From contig JAHHII010000023.1 in the NCBI GenBank assembly GCA_019358855.1, positions 1-38,088 on the forward strand: a stretch of 38,088 bases of DNA, in the 5' to 3' direction. This DNA comes from Timaviella obliquedivisa GSE-PSE-MK23-08B. Lineage in GTDB: Bacteria; Cyanobacteriota; Cyanobacteriia; Elainellales; Elainellaceae. The position numbers and the translations under genes were made by a program. Positions within the stretch are counted from its first letter, which is position 1. The number at the start of each line of letters is the position of its first letter. This document shows positions 16,923 through 26,109 of the stretch, in pieces. The notes under the pieces are model-generated. The model saw only the letters and a program-made list of their open reading frames with translations. It ran no database searches and was not told where the DNA came from.

Positions 16923-18211
16923 GGAATTAACTTCCGATCTTTCAAAAGCTCCACCACAATTGGATGGGTGTTGTACCAAATTTTGCGATTACGATATTCC
17001 AAAATATGTAAATTATGGAGCAGATCTAAGAATTCCTTCTGTGCCGGATCTTCTGGTTCTAGATCGGTATAGGTTTTTTGGAGAATCTCATAGTCCACTT
17101 TGCCTAATCGGATTGCAAAGTCATTCCGAAGTTTGTTCACGGCTTCGTCTAAAATATCTGCGTTGATTTGCAACGTTAGCTGGTTTGGATCTCGACGAAT
17201 CAAGCGTAAACAAATGCGGCAAGATTCACTCGCAATCCGAATCAGTTCGCGCAATACGCCGCCGCTGTAGCGGATTAATTGTTCTGCGGTGGCGCGATCG
17301 ATCAGGGTGTCGGGAATACGACGGTGGAGAATGGTGCAGAGCGTATCTAGAATCTCTGCATTAATGGAGGCACTGGGGTCATTAGCGAAGTCTTTGGCAA
17401 ATAGTTTGATGACGGGCATGGTGATAATCTGCCCGTTGGTTTCGGTTTCTAGGGTGGGCAGAATGTCTTTGTCGCGCAAGATGGCGATCGGGACGGTGTA
17501 GATGATGTGGAAGCCAGGCAGACACAGGGTTTTGATGTTGTCTCGAAAGATCGGTTCGACAACAGATAGATTGAGTTTATCTAAATCGTCGATGATGACG
17601 AGGAGGCTCTTTTGGGTTGCGTCTTGCAGAGCGGCGGCAATGATGTTGAGTTGGGCAACAAGTTCATAATCGTTGCGTTCATATTTTTGTTTGATTTCTC
17701 GCCGCAGCGTAGTGTTAGCTTGAAGTTTGAAGCTAATGGCTTCAAGGAAATTAAAGCCAAATCCGGCTTCTCCTTTAATTTCCTTGACATCGGTTTTGGT
17801 TAACTCAGCAAACCACTTGTAAATGGCATCTCGGGTGGCTTTAGGCAGGGCTACGCTTTCATGCTCGGCTTTAAGCATGAGGTTAAGGGCGATCGCAAAC
17901 AAAACATTGACATGATCCACATCAGACATTTCGATGGATCTGGCAATTGAAAACAGCACGACAAAGTAGCGATCGCCTAACATGGGACTCCGGCTAAACT
18001 CTGCCAACAGCGTTGACTTACCACAGCCCCGATGCCCCGAAAAAATGACTTTACTATCGCCAGCGTTGCTGTCTTCAATCAGTTGCACTAATTCCTCAAT
18101 GACCTGATCGCCATAAGACACCCGCAAATGATCTAGCTCTTTAGGAGTCATTAAGGGCTGAAGCTCTAAATTGCGATATGCCGCTTGAAAGGTTTCCAGG
18201 AGGACAGACAT
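16919..18211 (-). CDS. P-loop ATPase (AAA/KAP-like) coupled to the TPR gene
   Basis: The 430-residue protein carries Walker A GHRGCGKST (59-67) and Walker B LLVIIDDLDKL (203-213), followed by TVPIAILRDKD as a sensor segment. A C-terminal helical and winged-helix-like region (about 290-430) includes RYSGGVLRELIRIASESCR, a pattern seen in Orc/Cdc6- and STAND-like ATPases. No membrane helix is evident. ATG 18211 gives MSVLLETFQAAYRN; 18247 would add twelve hydrophobic residues lacking support. The stop codon overlaps the TPR start codon. Such ATPase-TPR pairs recur in cyanobacteria without a known function; a switch or conflict-type complex is plausible. Confidence 0.75.
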   Translation of the reverse strand: MSVLLETFQAAYRNLELQPLMTPKELDHLRVSYGDQVIEELVQLIEDSNAGDSKVIFSGHRGCGKSTLLAEFSRSPMLGDRYFVVLFSIARSIEMSDVDHVNVLFAIALNLMLKAEHESVALPKATRDAIYKWFAELTKTDVKEIKGEAGFGFNFLEAISFKLQANTTLRREIKQKYERNDYELVAQLNIIAAALQDATQKSLLVIIDDLDKLNLSVVEPIFRDNIKTLCLPGFHIIYTVPIAILRDKDILPTLETETNGQIITMPVIKLFAKDFANDPSASINAEILDTLCTILHRRIPDTLIDRATAEQLIRYSGGVLRELIRIASESCRICLRLIRRDPNQLTLQINADILDEAVNKLRNDFAIRLGKVDYEILQKTYTDLEPEDPAQKEFLDLLHNLHILEYRNRKIWYNTHPIVVELLKDRKLIP

Positions 18212-18353
18212 AGTGACCAAGCAGATGAGGGTAAGCGTGCTTATCATTATGCCTGTTCAGTGCGGCTCTGCGATCGCGGCTTGTCGTTTGAGCGATCGCT
18301 CTCCCAAAATTCATGGCGATCAACCTCTAAAACCTCTCAACTTTTCCAAACTG

Positions 18354-18563
18354 AGGCAATCCTCTCCTCAACCTAGAATTTTTCTACCCTAACCCAGGCG
18401 ATCCTTACTCCAACCCAAGCAACCCTCTTCCTAAACTAAAATTTTTCTACTCCAACTGAGGCAATCCTCACTTCAATCCAGGTAATCTTCACTTCAACCT
18501 AGGTAATCTTCACTCCAACCTAGGTAATCTTCACTCCAACCTAAGCAATCCTCCTTCAATTCA
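18354..18563. repeat. 21-bp tandem repeat array (minisatellite)
   Basis: The clearest units are AGGTAATCTTCACTCCAACCT-like copies at 18480-18500, 18501-18521 and 18522-18542, preceded by a variant at 18459-18479. More diverged related units continue on both sides, so the array runs from about 18354 to 18563. No ORF uses it, although 21 is a multiple of three. Units are directly adjacent without spacers, so it is not a CRISPR array. It separates the ATPase-TPR operon from the terminator of the next gene. Confidence 0.75.
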
Positions 18564-18583
18564 TGATTATCCCCCTTAAGTAC

Positions 18584-18616
18584 AAAAACGCCCTTGTTGA
18601 TAACAAGGACGTTTTC
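18584..18616 (-). terminator. Intrinsic terminator of the conserved hypothetical gene
   Basis: Arms AAAACG-x-CCTTGTT and AACAAGG-x-CGTTTT pair around a three-base loop with one mismatch. On the minus strand the 3' arm ends in a run of five T. It begins 30 bases past the stop codon at 18646. The A-rich 5' arm could also let it work on the plus strand. Confidence 0.8.
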
Positions 18617-18645
18617 ACTTCAAACTAAGATGAGCAACTGCCAAC

Positions 18646-19119
18646 CTAAGCTTTCACAGGTTGCGGCTTCTCCTTCTTCGCCTTCTGCATAAATCGCTGC
18701 CCCAGATCCTCCAAAACACCCTCCAAACCTGCCCCTTGGTCACTCGCCTTGGCGTATTTATAAACCGTCAACGCCGAAGAATAAGCTTCACTTCCCACCG
18801 CTATATACGTATCCTCCAATAACTCCTGCAACTGATTGAGCGACAGCAAGAGCGGATACAATTGCTCAAACAACAGCACATCCTTCCGCATCTCATCTAG
18901 GTCAAACGATCGCGGCAAAAAGTCGGGGTTCTGGGTCGCCACCTCCAACGCTTTACTGACAAAGGCGCGGCTCTTATCGCCCATCTTGGGCAATGCCTTA
19001 CGCTCCTCGCTGGTCAGATCAATCAAAAATGGCAGCGATACTTTAATGGTGGCGATCGCCGACATAATGATCTCGCGGTTATTGGTAGACAACGTGGCAC
19101 TAATGGCAGTGTTGGGCAT
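18646..19119 (-). CDS. Conserved hypothetical protein
   Basis: The 157-residue, mostly helical protein contains FLIDLTSEERKALPKMGDKSRAFVSKALEVA, NPDFLPRSFDLDEMRKDV, and SEAYSSALTVYKYAK near the C-terminus, which ends in a lysine-rich tail. I recall uncharacterised proteins with the same K-M-G-D-K-S-R-x-F-V and N-P-x-F-L-P motifs in cyanobacteria and other phyla, but no function is assigned. ATG at 19119 is preceded by GAGGAAA about ten bases upstream, a good ribosome-binding site. It stands alone, with its own terminator downstream. Confidence 0.8.
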   Translation of the reverse strand: MPNTAISATLSTNNREIIMSAIATIKVSLPFLIDLTSEERKALPKMGDKSRAFVSKALEVATQNPDFLPRSFDLDEMRKDVLLFEQLYPLLLSLNQLQELLEDTYIAVGSEAYSSALTVYKYAKASDQGAGLEGVLEDLGQRFMQKAKKEKPQPVKA

Positions 19120-19204
19120 GGAATTATTTCCTCAGTAGATGTACTAGAGGTAGAGTGCCCAAAGAGACTTATGCGATCGCGCTGCCCACCCTTTTGAAAT
19201 GCAG

Positions 19205-22200
19205 CTAATTTTCGTAATCCTGCAACGCCTTCACTCCCAATGGCTGCGACTGGAGCGATCGCACTGCTGCTGCCGCCGCCTTTGCTCCGGCGATCGTGGT
19301 GATAGTCGGAATTTTATGGGTTAGTGCCGATCGTCGAATGAGGCGATCGTCTATTTGCGCCGTTGCTCCCACAGGCGTATTGATAATCAGCTGCACCTGA
19401 TCGTTTTTAATCCAGTCCAAAACGTGAGGTCTACCCTCATGTAGCTTCAGCACTAAATCTACCTTCAGCCCATGCTCTAACAGCACCTTGCGTGTGCCTT
19501 CGGTTGCCACTATTTTCAAACCCATATCAATGAAATCGCGCACGACGGGCACAGCCGCGACTTTATCTCGATCGTTCATCGACACAAACACGGTGCCTTT
19601 CTGAGGCAAGCGTTGAGCCGCCGCCAGTTCCGCTTTAGCGTATGCCGTGCCAAAGTCGGTATCGATGCCCATGACTTCGCCTGTCGATCGCATTTCGGGG
19701 CCCAGAATGGTGTCAGTGCCAGGGAACTTGTCGAAGGGCAGGACGGCTTCTTTAACCGAGATATGTTTAGGAATCACTTCTTGCGTAAAGCCCAAAGATT
19801 CTAAGCTTTCGCCCGACATGACGCGCACCGCCATTTTTGCCAACGGCACCCCGATCGCCTTCGAGACAAACGGCACCGTCCGAGAAGCACGCGGATTGGC
19901 TTCAATGATGTAAACCTGATCGCCCTGCACCGCAAACTGAATGTTCATCAACCCTACGACTTTAAGAGCTTTTGCCAGTTGCACCGTCCAGGTACGAATC
20001 ACGTCTAGCACGGGTTCTGAGAGCGTGACTGTGGGAATGGAGCAAGCTGAATCGCCAGAGTGAATTCCGGCTTGCTCAATGTGTTCCATAATGCCGCCGA
20101 TGACCACGTTTCCACCTTGATCGGCGATCGCATCCACATCGACTTCGATCGCATTTTCCAAGAACTTATCAATCAAAATGGGATGGTCGGGTTCAACCAA
20201 AACCGCATAGGACATATACCGCTCTAAATCTGCATCGGAATAGACAATTTCCATTGCTCGTCCACCTAAAACATAGCTAGGACGAACAACAACGGGATAG
20301 TCAATTCGTTGCGCCACTCGCAGAGCTTCTTCAAAGCTGCGAGCCAGACCGTTAGCGGGTTGCCGAATATCTAACTCCCGCAGAATTTTCTCAAACTTCT
20401 CTCGATCTTCCGCTGCATCGATCGACTCTGGTGAGGTGCCCCAAATTTTAGTCGAGACTTCAGGCGTACCGCTTAAATATTGCTGAAGCGGAACAGCAAG
20501 TTTCAACGGCGTTTGTCCGCCAAATTGAATAATCACGCCTTCAGGATTTTCGGCTTCCAGAATATTGAGGACATCTTCTTTCGTGAGCGGCTCAAAGTAG
20601 AGGCGATCGCTGGTATCGTAGTCGGTCGAAACCGTCTCAGGGTTGGAGTTGACCATAATTGTCTCAAAGTCGTTTGCCCGCAGCGCATAGGAGGCATGAC
20701 AGCAGCAGTAATCGAACTCAATTCCCTGCCCAATTCGGTTTGGACCACCGCCCAAAATCATCACTTTGCGGCGGGTGGAAGGCAACACTTCCGACTCGGT
20801 GCTGGTCATCGGCTCCTGCCCATCTACCAGTTCCGTAACCTCCGATTCGTAGGTGGAATAGTAATAAGGCGTGAAGGCTTCAAACTCAGCGGCGCAGGTA
20901 TCCACGGTTTTGTAGACCGGAATGATGCCGAGATTCTTGCGATAGGTGCGCACGTCGTCTTCGGTCGTTTTGGTAGCAAAGGCAATTTGACGATCGCTAA
21001 ACCCTTCCTGCTTGACGGCGTAGAGTTGTTCCCGCGTCAGGCTCTTAAGCTGCGATCGCTTCAGAAATTTCTCGGTGTCTAACAGAGATTGCAACTTATC
21101 CAAAAACCAAGGATCGATCGAGGTCAGGTCAAACACCTCTTCCACCGTCATGCCCATTTGAAACGCATGGCGCACCGTAAAAATTCGCTCAGGATTCGGC
21201 GTTCGTAACCCCGCGCGGATCTGTTCTAGGCTAGGCAACTTCTCAGCCCGATCGCAGCCCCACCCGGCGCGTCCCACTTCCAGCGATCGCACCGCCTTTT
21301 GGAACGATTCTTGGAACGTCCGCCCGATCGCCATTGCCTCGCCCACCGACTTCATTTGCGTTGTCAGCACCGGGCTAGAACCCGGAAACTTCTCAAAGGC
21401 AAACCGAGGAATTTTCGTCACCACATAATCGATCGTGGGTTCAAAGCTTGCTGGGGTTTTTTGAGTAATGTCATTAGGAATTTCGTCCAGCGTATAGCCC
21501 ACTGCCAGCTTTGCTGCAAACTTGGCGATCGGGAAGCCCGTTGCCTTAGAAGCCAGGGCAGAACTCCGAGACACGCGCGGATTCATCTCAATCACTACCA
21601 CTTCACCCGTCACCGGATTCACCGCAAACTGAATATTAGAACCCCCCGTCTCCACCCCAATTTCTCGAATAATCTTAATCGACGCATCCCGCAGCCGTTG
21701 ATACTCCTTATCCGTCAACGTCTGCGCCGGAGCTACGGTAATTGAATCTCCGGTATGAATGCCCATCGGGTCAAGGTTCTCGATCGAGCAAATAATCACC
21801 ACGTTATCCGCCAAATCGCGCATGACTTCTAGCTCATATTCCTTCCAGCCCAACAGCGACTTCTCAATCAAAATCTGAGAAACCGGGCTGGCATCTAACC
21901 CCGACTGCGAAATCTCTTCAAACTCCTCCTGGTTGTAGGCAATGCCGCCACCCGTACCGCCCATAGTAAACGCCGGACGAATAATCAACGGGTAAGAGCC
22001 AATTTCAATGCCGATCGCCTTTGCTTCTGCCATCGTCTCAGCCAGCCCAGACGGACAAACGCCCACACCAATCCGAATCATCGCTTCTTTAAACAGCTTC
22101 CGGTCTTCTGCCATCTCGATCGCGGGTAATTTAGCGCCAATCAACTCAACGCCATACTTTTCCAGCACCCCTGTCTTCGCCAGTGTCACCGCCAGGTTCA

Positions 22201-22486
22201 GCGCCGTCTGTCCGCCCATCGTCGGCAGCAACGCATCCGGGCGCTCCACCTCAATGACCTTCTCCAGTATCTCCGGAGTCAGCGGCTCAATGTAGGTGCG
22301 ATCGGCGGTTTCAGAGTCAGTCATGATCGTTGCGGGGTTGGAATTAACCAACACCACCTCATAGCCTTCTTCGCGCAGGGCTTTGCAGGCTTGGGTTCCA
22401 GAGTAGTCAAACTCGCAGGCTTGTCCAATGACAATGGGACCAGAACCAATCAGCAGGATTTTGTGGAGATCAGTGCGGCGGGGCAT
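19205..22486 (-). CDS. carB: Carbamoyl-phosphate synthase large subunit
   Basis: The 1093-residue protein is a full-length CarB. It makes carbamoyl phosphate from bicarbonate, ammonia (from CarA) and two ATP for arginine and pyrimidine synthesis. Both homologous ATP-grasp halves are present: the first opens [24 protein letters not shown] and the second [20 protein letters not shown] near residue 570. Each has its ATP-grasp metal site (e.g. [21 protein letters not shown] and [20 protein letters not shown]). An MGS-like allosteric domain closes the protein (FVSMNDRDK, then [18 protein letters not shown]). ATG 22486 ([11 protein letters not shown]) matches family starts; an upstream ATG at 22522 would add twelve residues. 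carA is not adjacent. Confidence 0.97.
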   Translation of the reverse strand: MPRRTDLHKILLIGSGPIVIGQACEFDYSGTQACKALREEGYEVVLVNSNPATIMTDSETADRTYIEPLTPEILEKVIEVERPDALLPTMGGQTALNLAVTLAKTGVLEKYGVELIGAKLPAIEMAEDRKLFKEAMIRIGVGVCPSGLAETMAEAKAIGIEIGSYPLIIRPAFTMGGTGGGIAYNQEEFEEISQSGLDASPVSQILIEKSLLGWKEYELEVMRDLADNVVIICSIENLDPMGIHTGDSITVAPAQTLTDKEYQRLRDASIKIIREIGVETGGSNIQFAVNPVTGEVVVIEMNPRVSRSSALASKATGFPIAKFAAKLAVGYTLDEIPNDITQKTPASFEPTIDYVVTKIPRFAFEKFPGSSPVLTTQMKSVGEAMAIGRTFQESFQKAVRSLEVGRAGWGCDRAEKLPSLEQIRAGLRTPNPERIFTVRHAFQMGMTVEEVFDLTSIDPWFLDKLQSLLDTEKFLKRSQLKSLTREQLYAVKQEGFSDRQIAFATKTTEDDVRTYRKNLGIIPVYKTVDTCAAEFEAFTPYYYSTYESEVTELVDGQEPMTSTESEVLPSTRRKVMILGGGPNRIGQGIEFDYCCCHASYALRANDFETIMVNSNPETVSTDYDTSDRLYFEPLTKEDVLNILEAENPEGVIIQFGGQTPLKLAVPLQQYLSGTPEVSTKIWGTSPESIDAAEDREKFEKILRELDIRQPANGLARSFEEALRVAQRIDYPVVVRPSYVLGGRAMEIVYSDADLERYMSYAVLVEPDHPILIDKFLENAIEVDVDAIADQGGNVVIGGIMEHIEQAGIHSGDSACSIPTVTLSEPVLDVIRTWTVQLAKALKVVGLMNIQFAVQGDQVYIIEANPRASRTVPFVSKAIGVPLAKMAVRVMSGESLESLGFTQEVIPKHISVKEAVLPFDKFPGTDTILGPEMRSTGEVMGIDTDFGTAYAKAELAAAQRLPQKGTVFVSMNDRDKVAAVPVVRDFIDMGLKIVATEGTRKVLLEHGLKVDLVLKLHEGRPHVLDWIKNDQVQLIINTPVGATAQIDDRLIRRSALTHKIPTITTIAGAKAAAAAVRSLQSQPLGVKALQDYEN

Positions 22487-22750
22487 AGGAGTATCGCTAG
22501 AGTCGTGTGGATAAAATCCCAACTATTCTAAGGGTATTCTTTACCTCAGACTGAATTCATTGCTGCAACTTTTCAGGATTGGTCATGTATTTGGGCTTGC
22601 CGACGAGCTAAAAGACGCTCTCTTCAAGAAACTTACAAGGGATCGCGCAACTTTTGCGAAGGAAATACGCTGATTATTTCTGTACCTAGATTGAGCGATC
22701 GCCACAGATTCAGCTATCTGTTACGATCGCACCAAATAGGCTACATTGCC

Positions 22751-23002
22751 ATGGAAGTTGAAGATATCTTACGTCGCCGCCACATCATTCACTCCGATCC
22801 AGAAACGATGAGCGGAGCGCCTGTTTTTGTAGGCACGCGGATTCCTCTGCAAACGTTCTTTGACTACTTAGAAGGAGAAGAGGGCTTGGCGGAATTTCTA
22901 GAGGATTTTCCGTATCTAAAAGCTCAGTCGCTAAAGGTTTTGGAAATCATTGCAAAAAAGATGATTGAACAGGAGCGCAGTGCAGGTGCTCATTCTGCTT
23001 GA
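22751..23002 (+). CDS. DUF433 protein, probable antitoxin
   Basis: The 83-residue protein contains IIHSDPETMSGAPVFVGTRI and a LEDFPYLKAQSLKVLEIIA helix, the DUF433 signature (a winged-helix fold with the P-x-x-x-x-G-x-P-x-F-x-G-T-R-I motif). DUF433 genes commonly precede DUF5615 PIN-like genes as toxin-antitoxin pairs, as here. ATG 22751 gives MEVEDILRRRHIIHS, the normal start; TTG at 22691 would add 20 unconserved residues. Confidence 0.88.
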   Translation: MEVEDILRRRHIIHSDPETMSGAPVFVGTRIPLQTFFDYLEGEEGLAEFLEDFPYLKAQSLKVLEIIAKKMIEQERSAGAHSA

Positions 23003-23324
23003 CAAGAATCTTTTGAGCAAGAAACTGAAGAAGCTTCTCTTAGAGGCTGCGCATTCAGTACAAAACGTAGAAGATATGGGCTGGAGAGGCGTTAAGGATC
23101 AAGAACTCTTGGCACTGACTGAAGCTCACCGCTTTGATGTCTTTATCACCGCCGATCAGAATTTACCTTATCAGCAAAGTTTGCGCGATCGCCCTTTCCG
23201 AGTCATCGTTCTAGCCGCAAAGAGTACTCGTCCAGATTGTTTATTACCATTGCTCACTCACGCTTGCAACGTCCTACCTTCTTTAATGCCGGGTTCCATC
23301 ACTCTAATCAATGACAGTGGATAG
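22986..23324 (+). CDS. DUF5615 PIN-like protein, probable toxin
   Basis: The 112-residue protein opens VLILLDKNLLSKKLKKLL, aligned with the family's M-x-I-L-L-D-E-N-L, and continues with a GVKDQELLALTEAHRFDVFITADQNLPYQQ segment. DUF5615 proteins have a PIN-like nuclease fold with acidic metal ligands. Here the Glu of D-E-N is Lys (D-K-N), which may weaken catalysis. GTG at 22986 fits the family start; GTG at 22980 is four bases from the same AGGAG at 22971-22975 and is an alternative. It overlaps the DUF433 gene by 17 bases. Confidence 0.82.
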   Translation: MLILLDKNLLSKKLKKLLLEAAHSVQNVEDMGWRGVKDQELLALTEAHRFDVFITADQNLPYQQSLRDRPFRVIVLAAKSTRPDCLLPLLTHACNVLPSLMPGSITLINDSG

Positions 23325-23404
23325 ATAAAGCCTTTTCCAGCCTCATAAAGCTTTTCATTTCTGAGGTGCCATAATCTAGGAGAAATTGCCCTGCTCATTC
23401 TCCA

Positions 23405-24718
23405 ATGACTCGTCCTACCCAGTTTGATGTATTTCTTTGCCACAACAGCGAAGACAAGCGCTTTATTAGAAACATTGCCCGCCAACTGCGTGCCCAAAAC
23501 CTCACGCCCTGGCTCGATGAAGAGCAGCTAATACCAGGGCAAGATTGGCTGGAAATTTTGCAGCAAGACATTGCGGTCATTAAAACTGTGGCTGTGTTTG
23601 TGGGCGAGAAAGGCGTGGGCCCCTGGCAGCGGCGAGAGATTTCGGCGTTTTTGCGAGAGTTTGTGGAGCAGGGTACGCCTGTGATTCCAGTTTTGTTGGA
23701 GAATGCGCCAGAGAAGCCGCAGCTACCGCTGTTGTTGAAGAATATGACTTATGTGGATTTTCGACAGCAAGAGTTAGATCCATTTGGGTCTTTGCTCTGG
23801 GGAATTACAGGAACCAGAGTACGTCAACAAAACTCAACGCTGCCCCAAAATTCTCTTATTGGGAGAGCCTCAATCCCAGAGCAAACAAACACTTCTACGG
23901 TTAAGACGTTTAGTTTTGAAGTGATAACCCTCAACAAAAAGGGAAAGATTGTTCAGCAGCAAACTCAATCGGCTCAGTTCTTTGCAGAGGATTTGGGTAA
24001 TGGTGTGATGCTGGATATGGTGGCGATTCCAGGAGGGACTTTTGTGATGGGTTCGCCGGATAGCGAAGCGGAACGGGGTGATGATGAAAGTCCCCAGCAT
24101 TCTGTGACCATTGCCCCCTTTTACATGGGCAAGTTTGCCGTCACCCAAGCCCAATATCAAGCCATTATGGGCATTAATCCTTCTCACTTCAGGGGAGAGA
24201 AGCGTCCGGCTGAAAATGTTTCTTGGAAAAAAGCGATCGCCTTCTGTCAACAACTCTCCCAAAAAACAGGAAACCTCTACCGCCTACCCAGCGAAGCCGA
24301 ATGGGAGTACGCTTGCCGTGCCGGAACCACTACGCCTTTTCATTTTGGTGAGACGATTACCACCGATTTGGCAAACTATGACGGCAATCATACCTATGGT
24401 CAGGGCCTTAGAGGAACTTGTCGAGAAGAAACGATTTCTGTCGGTAGCTTTCCTGCAAATGCCTTTGGCTTACATGATATGCATGGCAATGTTTGGGAAT
24501 GGTGTGAAGATCGCTGGCATAAAAACTACAAAAAAGGTGCGCCGATGGATGGAAGTGCCTGGTTGAGCAAGAAAGAGGATACAAACCGAGTGCTGCGGGG
24601 CGGCTCTTGGCTCGACGGTAGTTGGAATTGTCGCTCCGCCTCTCGCTACTGTGGTGATGCGGGAACTCGCCCCTTTAACGGAGGTTTTCGCATTGTCTGT
24701 TCTGTACCCAGGATTTAG
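23405..24718 (+). CDS. TIR-domain protein fused to a SUMF1/FGE-sulfatase domain
   Basis: The 437-residue protein starts with a TIR domain (residues 5-130: FDVFLCHNSEDKRFIRNIA, PWLDEEQLIPGQDW, and PWQRREISAFL with the candidate NADase glutamate at Glu78). After a linker it has a SUMF1-type C-lectin-fold domain (about 200-435: VAIPGGTFVMGSP, YRLPSEAEWEYACRAG, GLHDMHGNVWEWCEDRW, RVLRGGSW and GGFRIV). TIR domains often cleave NAD+ or make signalling nucleotides on sensing a threat; the SUMF1 domain would be the recognition part. Residues 403-426 differ from the Asn-rich consensus of the family in the way expected of diversity-generating-retroelement variable regions. No reverse transcriptase is present in the window. 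Confidence 0.88.
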   Translation: MTRPTQFDVFLCHNSEDKRFIRNIARQLRAQNLTPWLDEEQLIPGQDWLEILQQDIAVIKTVAVFVGEKGVGPWQRREISAFLREFVEQGTPVIPVLLENAPEKPQLPLLLKNMTYVDFRQQELDPFGSLLWGITGTRVRQQNSTLPQNSLIGRASIPEQTNTSTVKTFSFEVITLNKKGKIVQQQTQSAQFFAEDLGNGVMLDMVAIPGGTFVMGSPDSEAERGDDESPQHSVTIAPFYMGKFAVTQAQYQAIMGINPSHFRGEKRPAENVSWKKAIAFCQQLSQKTGNLYRLPSEAEWEYACRAGTTTPFHFGETITTDLANYDGNHTYGQGLRGTCREETISVGSFPANAFGLHDMHGNVWEWCEDRWHKNYKKGAPMDGSAWLSKKEDTNRVLRGGSWLDGSWNCRSASRYCGDAGTRPFNGGFRIVCSVPRI

Positions 24719-24857
24719 TATCCCTTTGCACTTGTGCCCTTGTTCCCTTGGCTCTTGTTTCTTTGCCCTCCTAGTTTTGCCTCTGGCGGATCGATTTTTT
24801 GCACCAAACTGTAGGTCGATTTCCGTTAGGATTACTAGAAGTGATGAGGCACAACAG

Positions 24858-25109
24858 ATGTTGACAGAGTACATTCAAGCTGCGATGGCAAAAGCAGAAT
24901 ACGAAATTTTAGAAGATGGAACTCACTATGGTCACATTCCTCCCTGCAAAGGCGCACTATCCAACGCCGAAACCCGCGAAGAATGTGAAAGTCTTCTGCG
25001 AGAAGTGTTAGAAGAGTGGATTATCTTAGGATTCCGCTTAGAGCATGAAATTCCTGTAATTGATGGCATTGACCTGAACTTCAGCATGGAACCGGAAGAG
25101 GTGGCGTAA
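24858..25109 (+). CDS. hicB: HicB-family antitoxin
   Basis: The 83-residue protein contains KAEYEILEDGTHYGHIPPCKGALSNAETREECESLLREVLEEW, the partial RNase H-like fold of HicB, with a short C-terminal extension (EIPVIDGIDL). It neutralises HicA. ATG 24858 (MLTEYIQAAMAKAEY) gives the family length; an earlier in-frame ATG would overlap the TIR-SUMF1 gene without conserved residues. Its stop codon shares a base with the HicA start, giving the antitoxin-first order. Confidence 0.9.
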   Translation: MLTEYIQAAMAKAEYEILEDGTHYGHIPPCKGALSNAETREECESLLREVLEEWIILGFRLEHEIPVIDGIDLNFSMEPEEVA

Positions 25110-25327
25110 TGCCAACATTTGGCTCCATTAGCCGGAGAGACCTGATCAAAAATCTCAAACGTTTAGGGTTCGTCGGTCCTTATTCCAGTAAACGACATCA
25201 ATACATGGTGCGCGAGGAAAATAAGGTTTATATTCCCAATCCTCACCAGGGAGATATCAGTAAAGGGTTGCTGCTGAAGGTATTGAGCGAGGCAGGGGTG
25301 AGCCGTGAAGAATGGGAAGACCTGTAG
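25109..25327 (+). CDS. hicA: HicA-family mRNA interferase toxin
   Basis: The 72-residue protein has the double-stranded-RNA-binding-like HicA fold: ISRRDLIKNLKRLGF, then SSKRHQYMVR with the catalytic histidine (His30), and VYIPNPHQGDISKGLLLKVLSEAGVSREEW. It cleaves mRNA when free of HicB. Start and stop codons overlap as TAATG with hicB, so translation is coupled. Length and motifs are intact, so the pair is probably functional. Confidence 0.92.
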   Translation: MPTFGSISRRDLIKNLKRLGFVGPYSSKRHQYMVREENKVYIPNPHQGDISKGLLLKVLSEAGVSREEWEDL

Positions 25328-25369
25328 TCTTCATGAAGCCATAAACTAATCTACAACCTGAGAATCTTC

Positions 25370-26024
25370 AATCTGTTGCGTCATCCCGCCATCAGTCTGG
25401 CAATTTTGTGTGATGGCAATGCCCAATGGCGACCCAACCGCTACGAATTTGACTATCCCGGCACCCGCCTATCGTTCGAGTTCGACAGCATCAAACTGCT
25501 CGATTATCGCCAGCGCTGGGACGAGCTAGAACAAAGCCAAAATCCATTTGCAGTAGTTGTAATGGCACATCTCAAAGCCCAAGAAACCCAGAAAGACCCT
25601 CAAAGTCGCAAAGACTCGAAGTTTCAATTGATCCGACGACTCTACGAACGAGGCTACAGCCATCGGGACGTAGTGAACCTGTTCAAGTTCATCGACTGGG
25701 TTATGATATTGCCAGAAGAATTGGCGTGATCGTTTTGGGCTGAATTGCAGGCTTACGAAGAGGAACGCCGAATGCCATACATCACCAGTGTCGAAGAAAT
25801 TGGGTTTGAGCGCGGTCACCAAGCGGGTCGCCAAGAGGGAGAACGGTCGTTGGTCGTGCGGCTACTGACCCGACGAGTCGGCGCGTTACCCAAAGACCTA
25901 CAGTCCCAGGTTGAGGCCCCAGGTTGAGGCGTTGCCCCTCGCTCAGTTGGAAGAACTCGGAGAAGCTTTGCTGGACTTTACTGGTTTAGCGGACTTAGTA
26001 GATTGGTTAGGGCAAGTCAGTTGA
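25370..26024 (+). pseudogene. Broken Rpn-type (PD-D/ExK) nuclease/putative transposase gene
   Basis: The frame encodes the middle and C-terminal parts of the cyanobacterial Rpn/DUF4351-like family: SLAILCDGNAQWRPNRYEFDY, KLLDYRQRWDELEQSQNPFAVVVMAHLKAQ, LFKFIDWVMILPEELA, then EEERRMPYITSVEEIGFERG and LLTRRVGALPKDL. The N-terminal nuclease core is missing. An in-frame TGA at 25727-25729 interrupts it, and a perfect 13-bp tandem duplication (25905-25917 and 25918-25930) shifts the frame. Removing one copy restores the family's LAQLEELGEALLDFTGLADLVDWL ending at TGA 26024. It is therefore dead by three independent lesions. Confidence 0.85.
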
Positions 26025-26109
26025 AACCAGGACTGAACCAAAATCTTGCATCCGCATCCTCAATCTGAGGTAGGATTGGAAGACTCAATTTTCCCGATCG
26101 CTCTCAGCT

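Noticed and set aside
18354-18563. CRISPR array
   Set aside because: The repeats are directly adjacent with no spacers, degenerate at the edges, and no cas gene is present.
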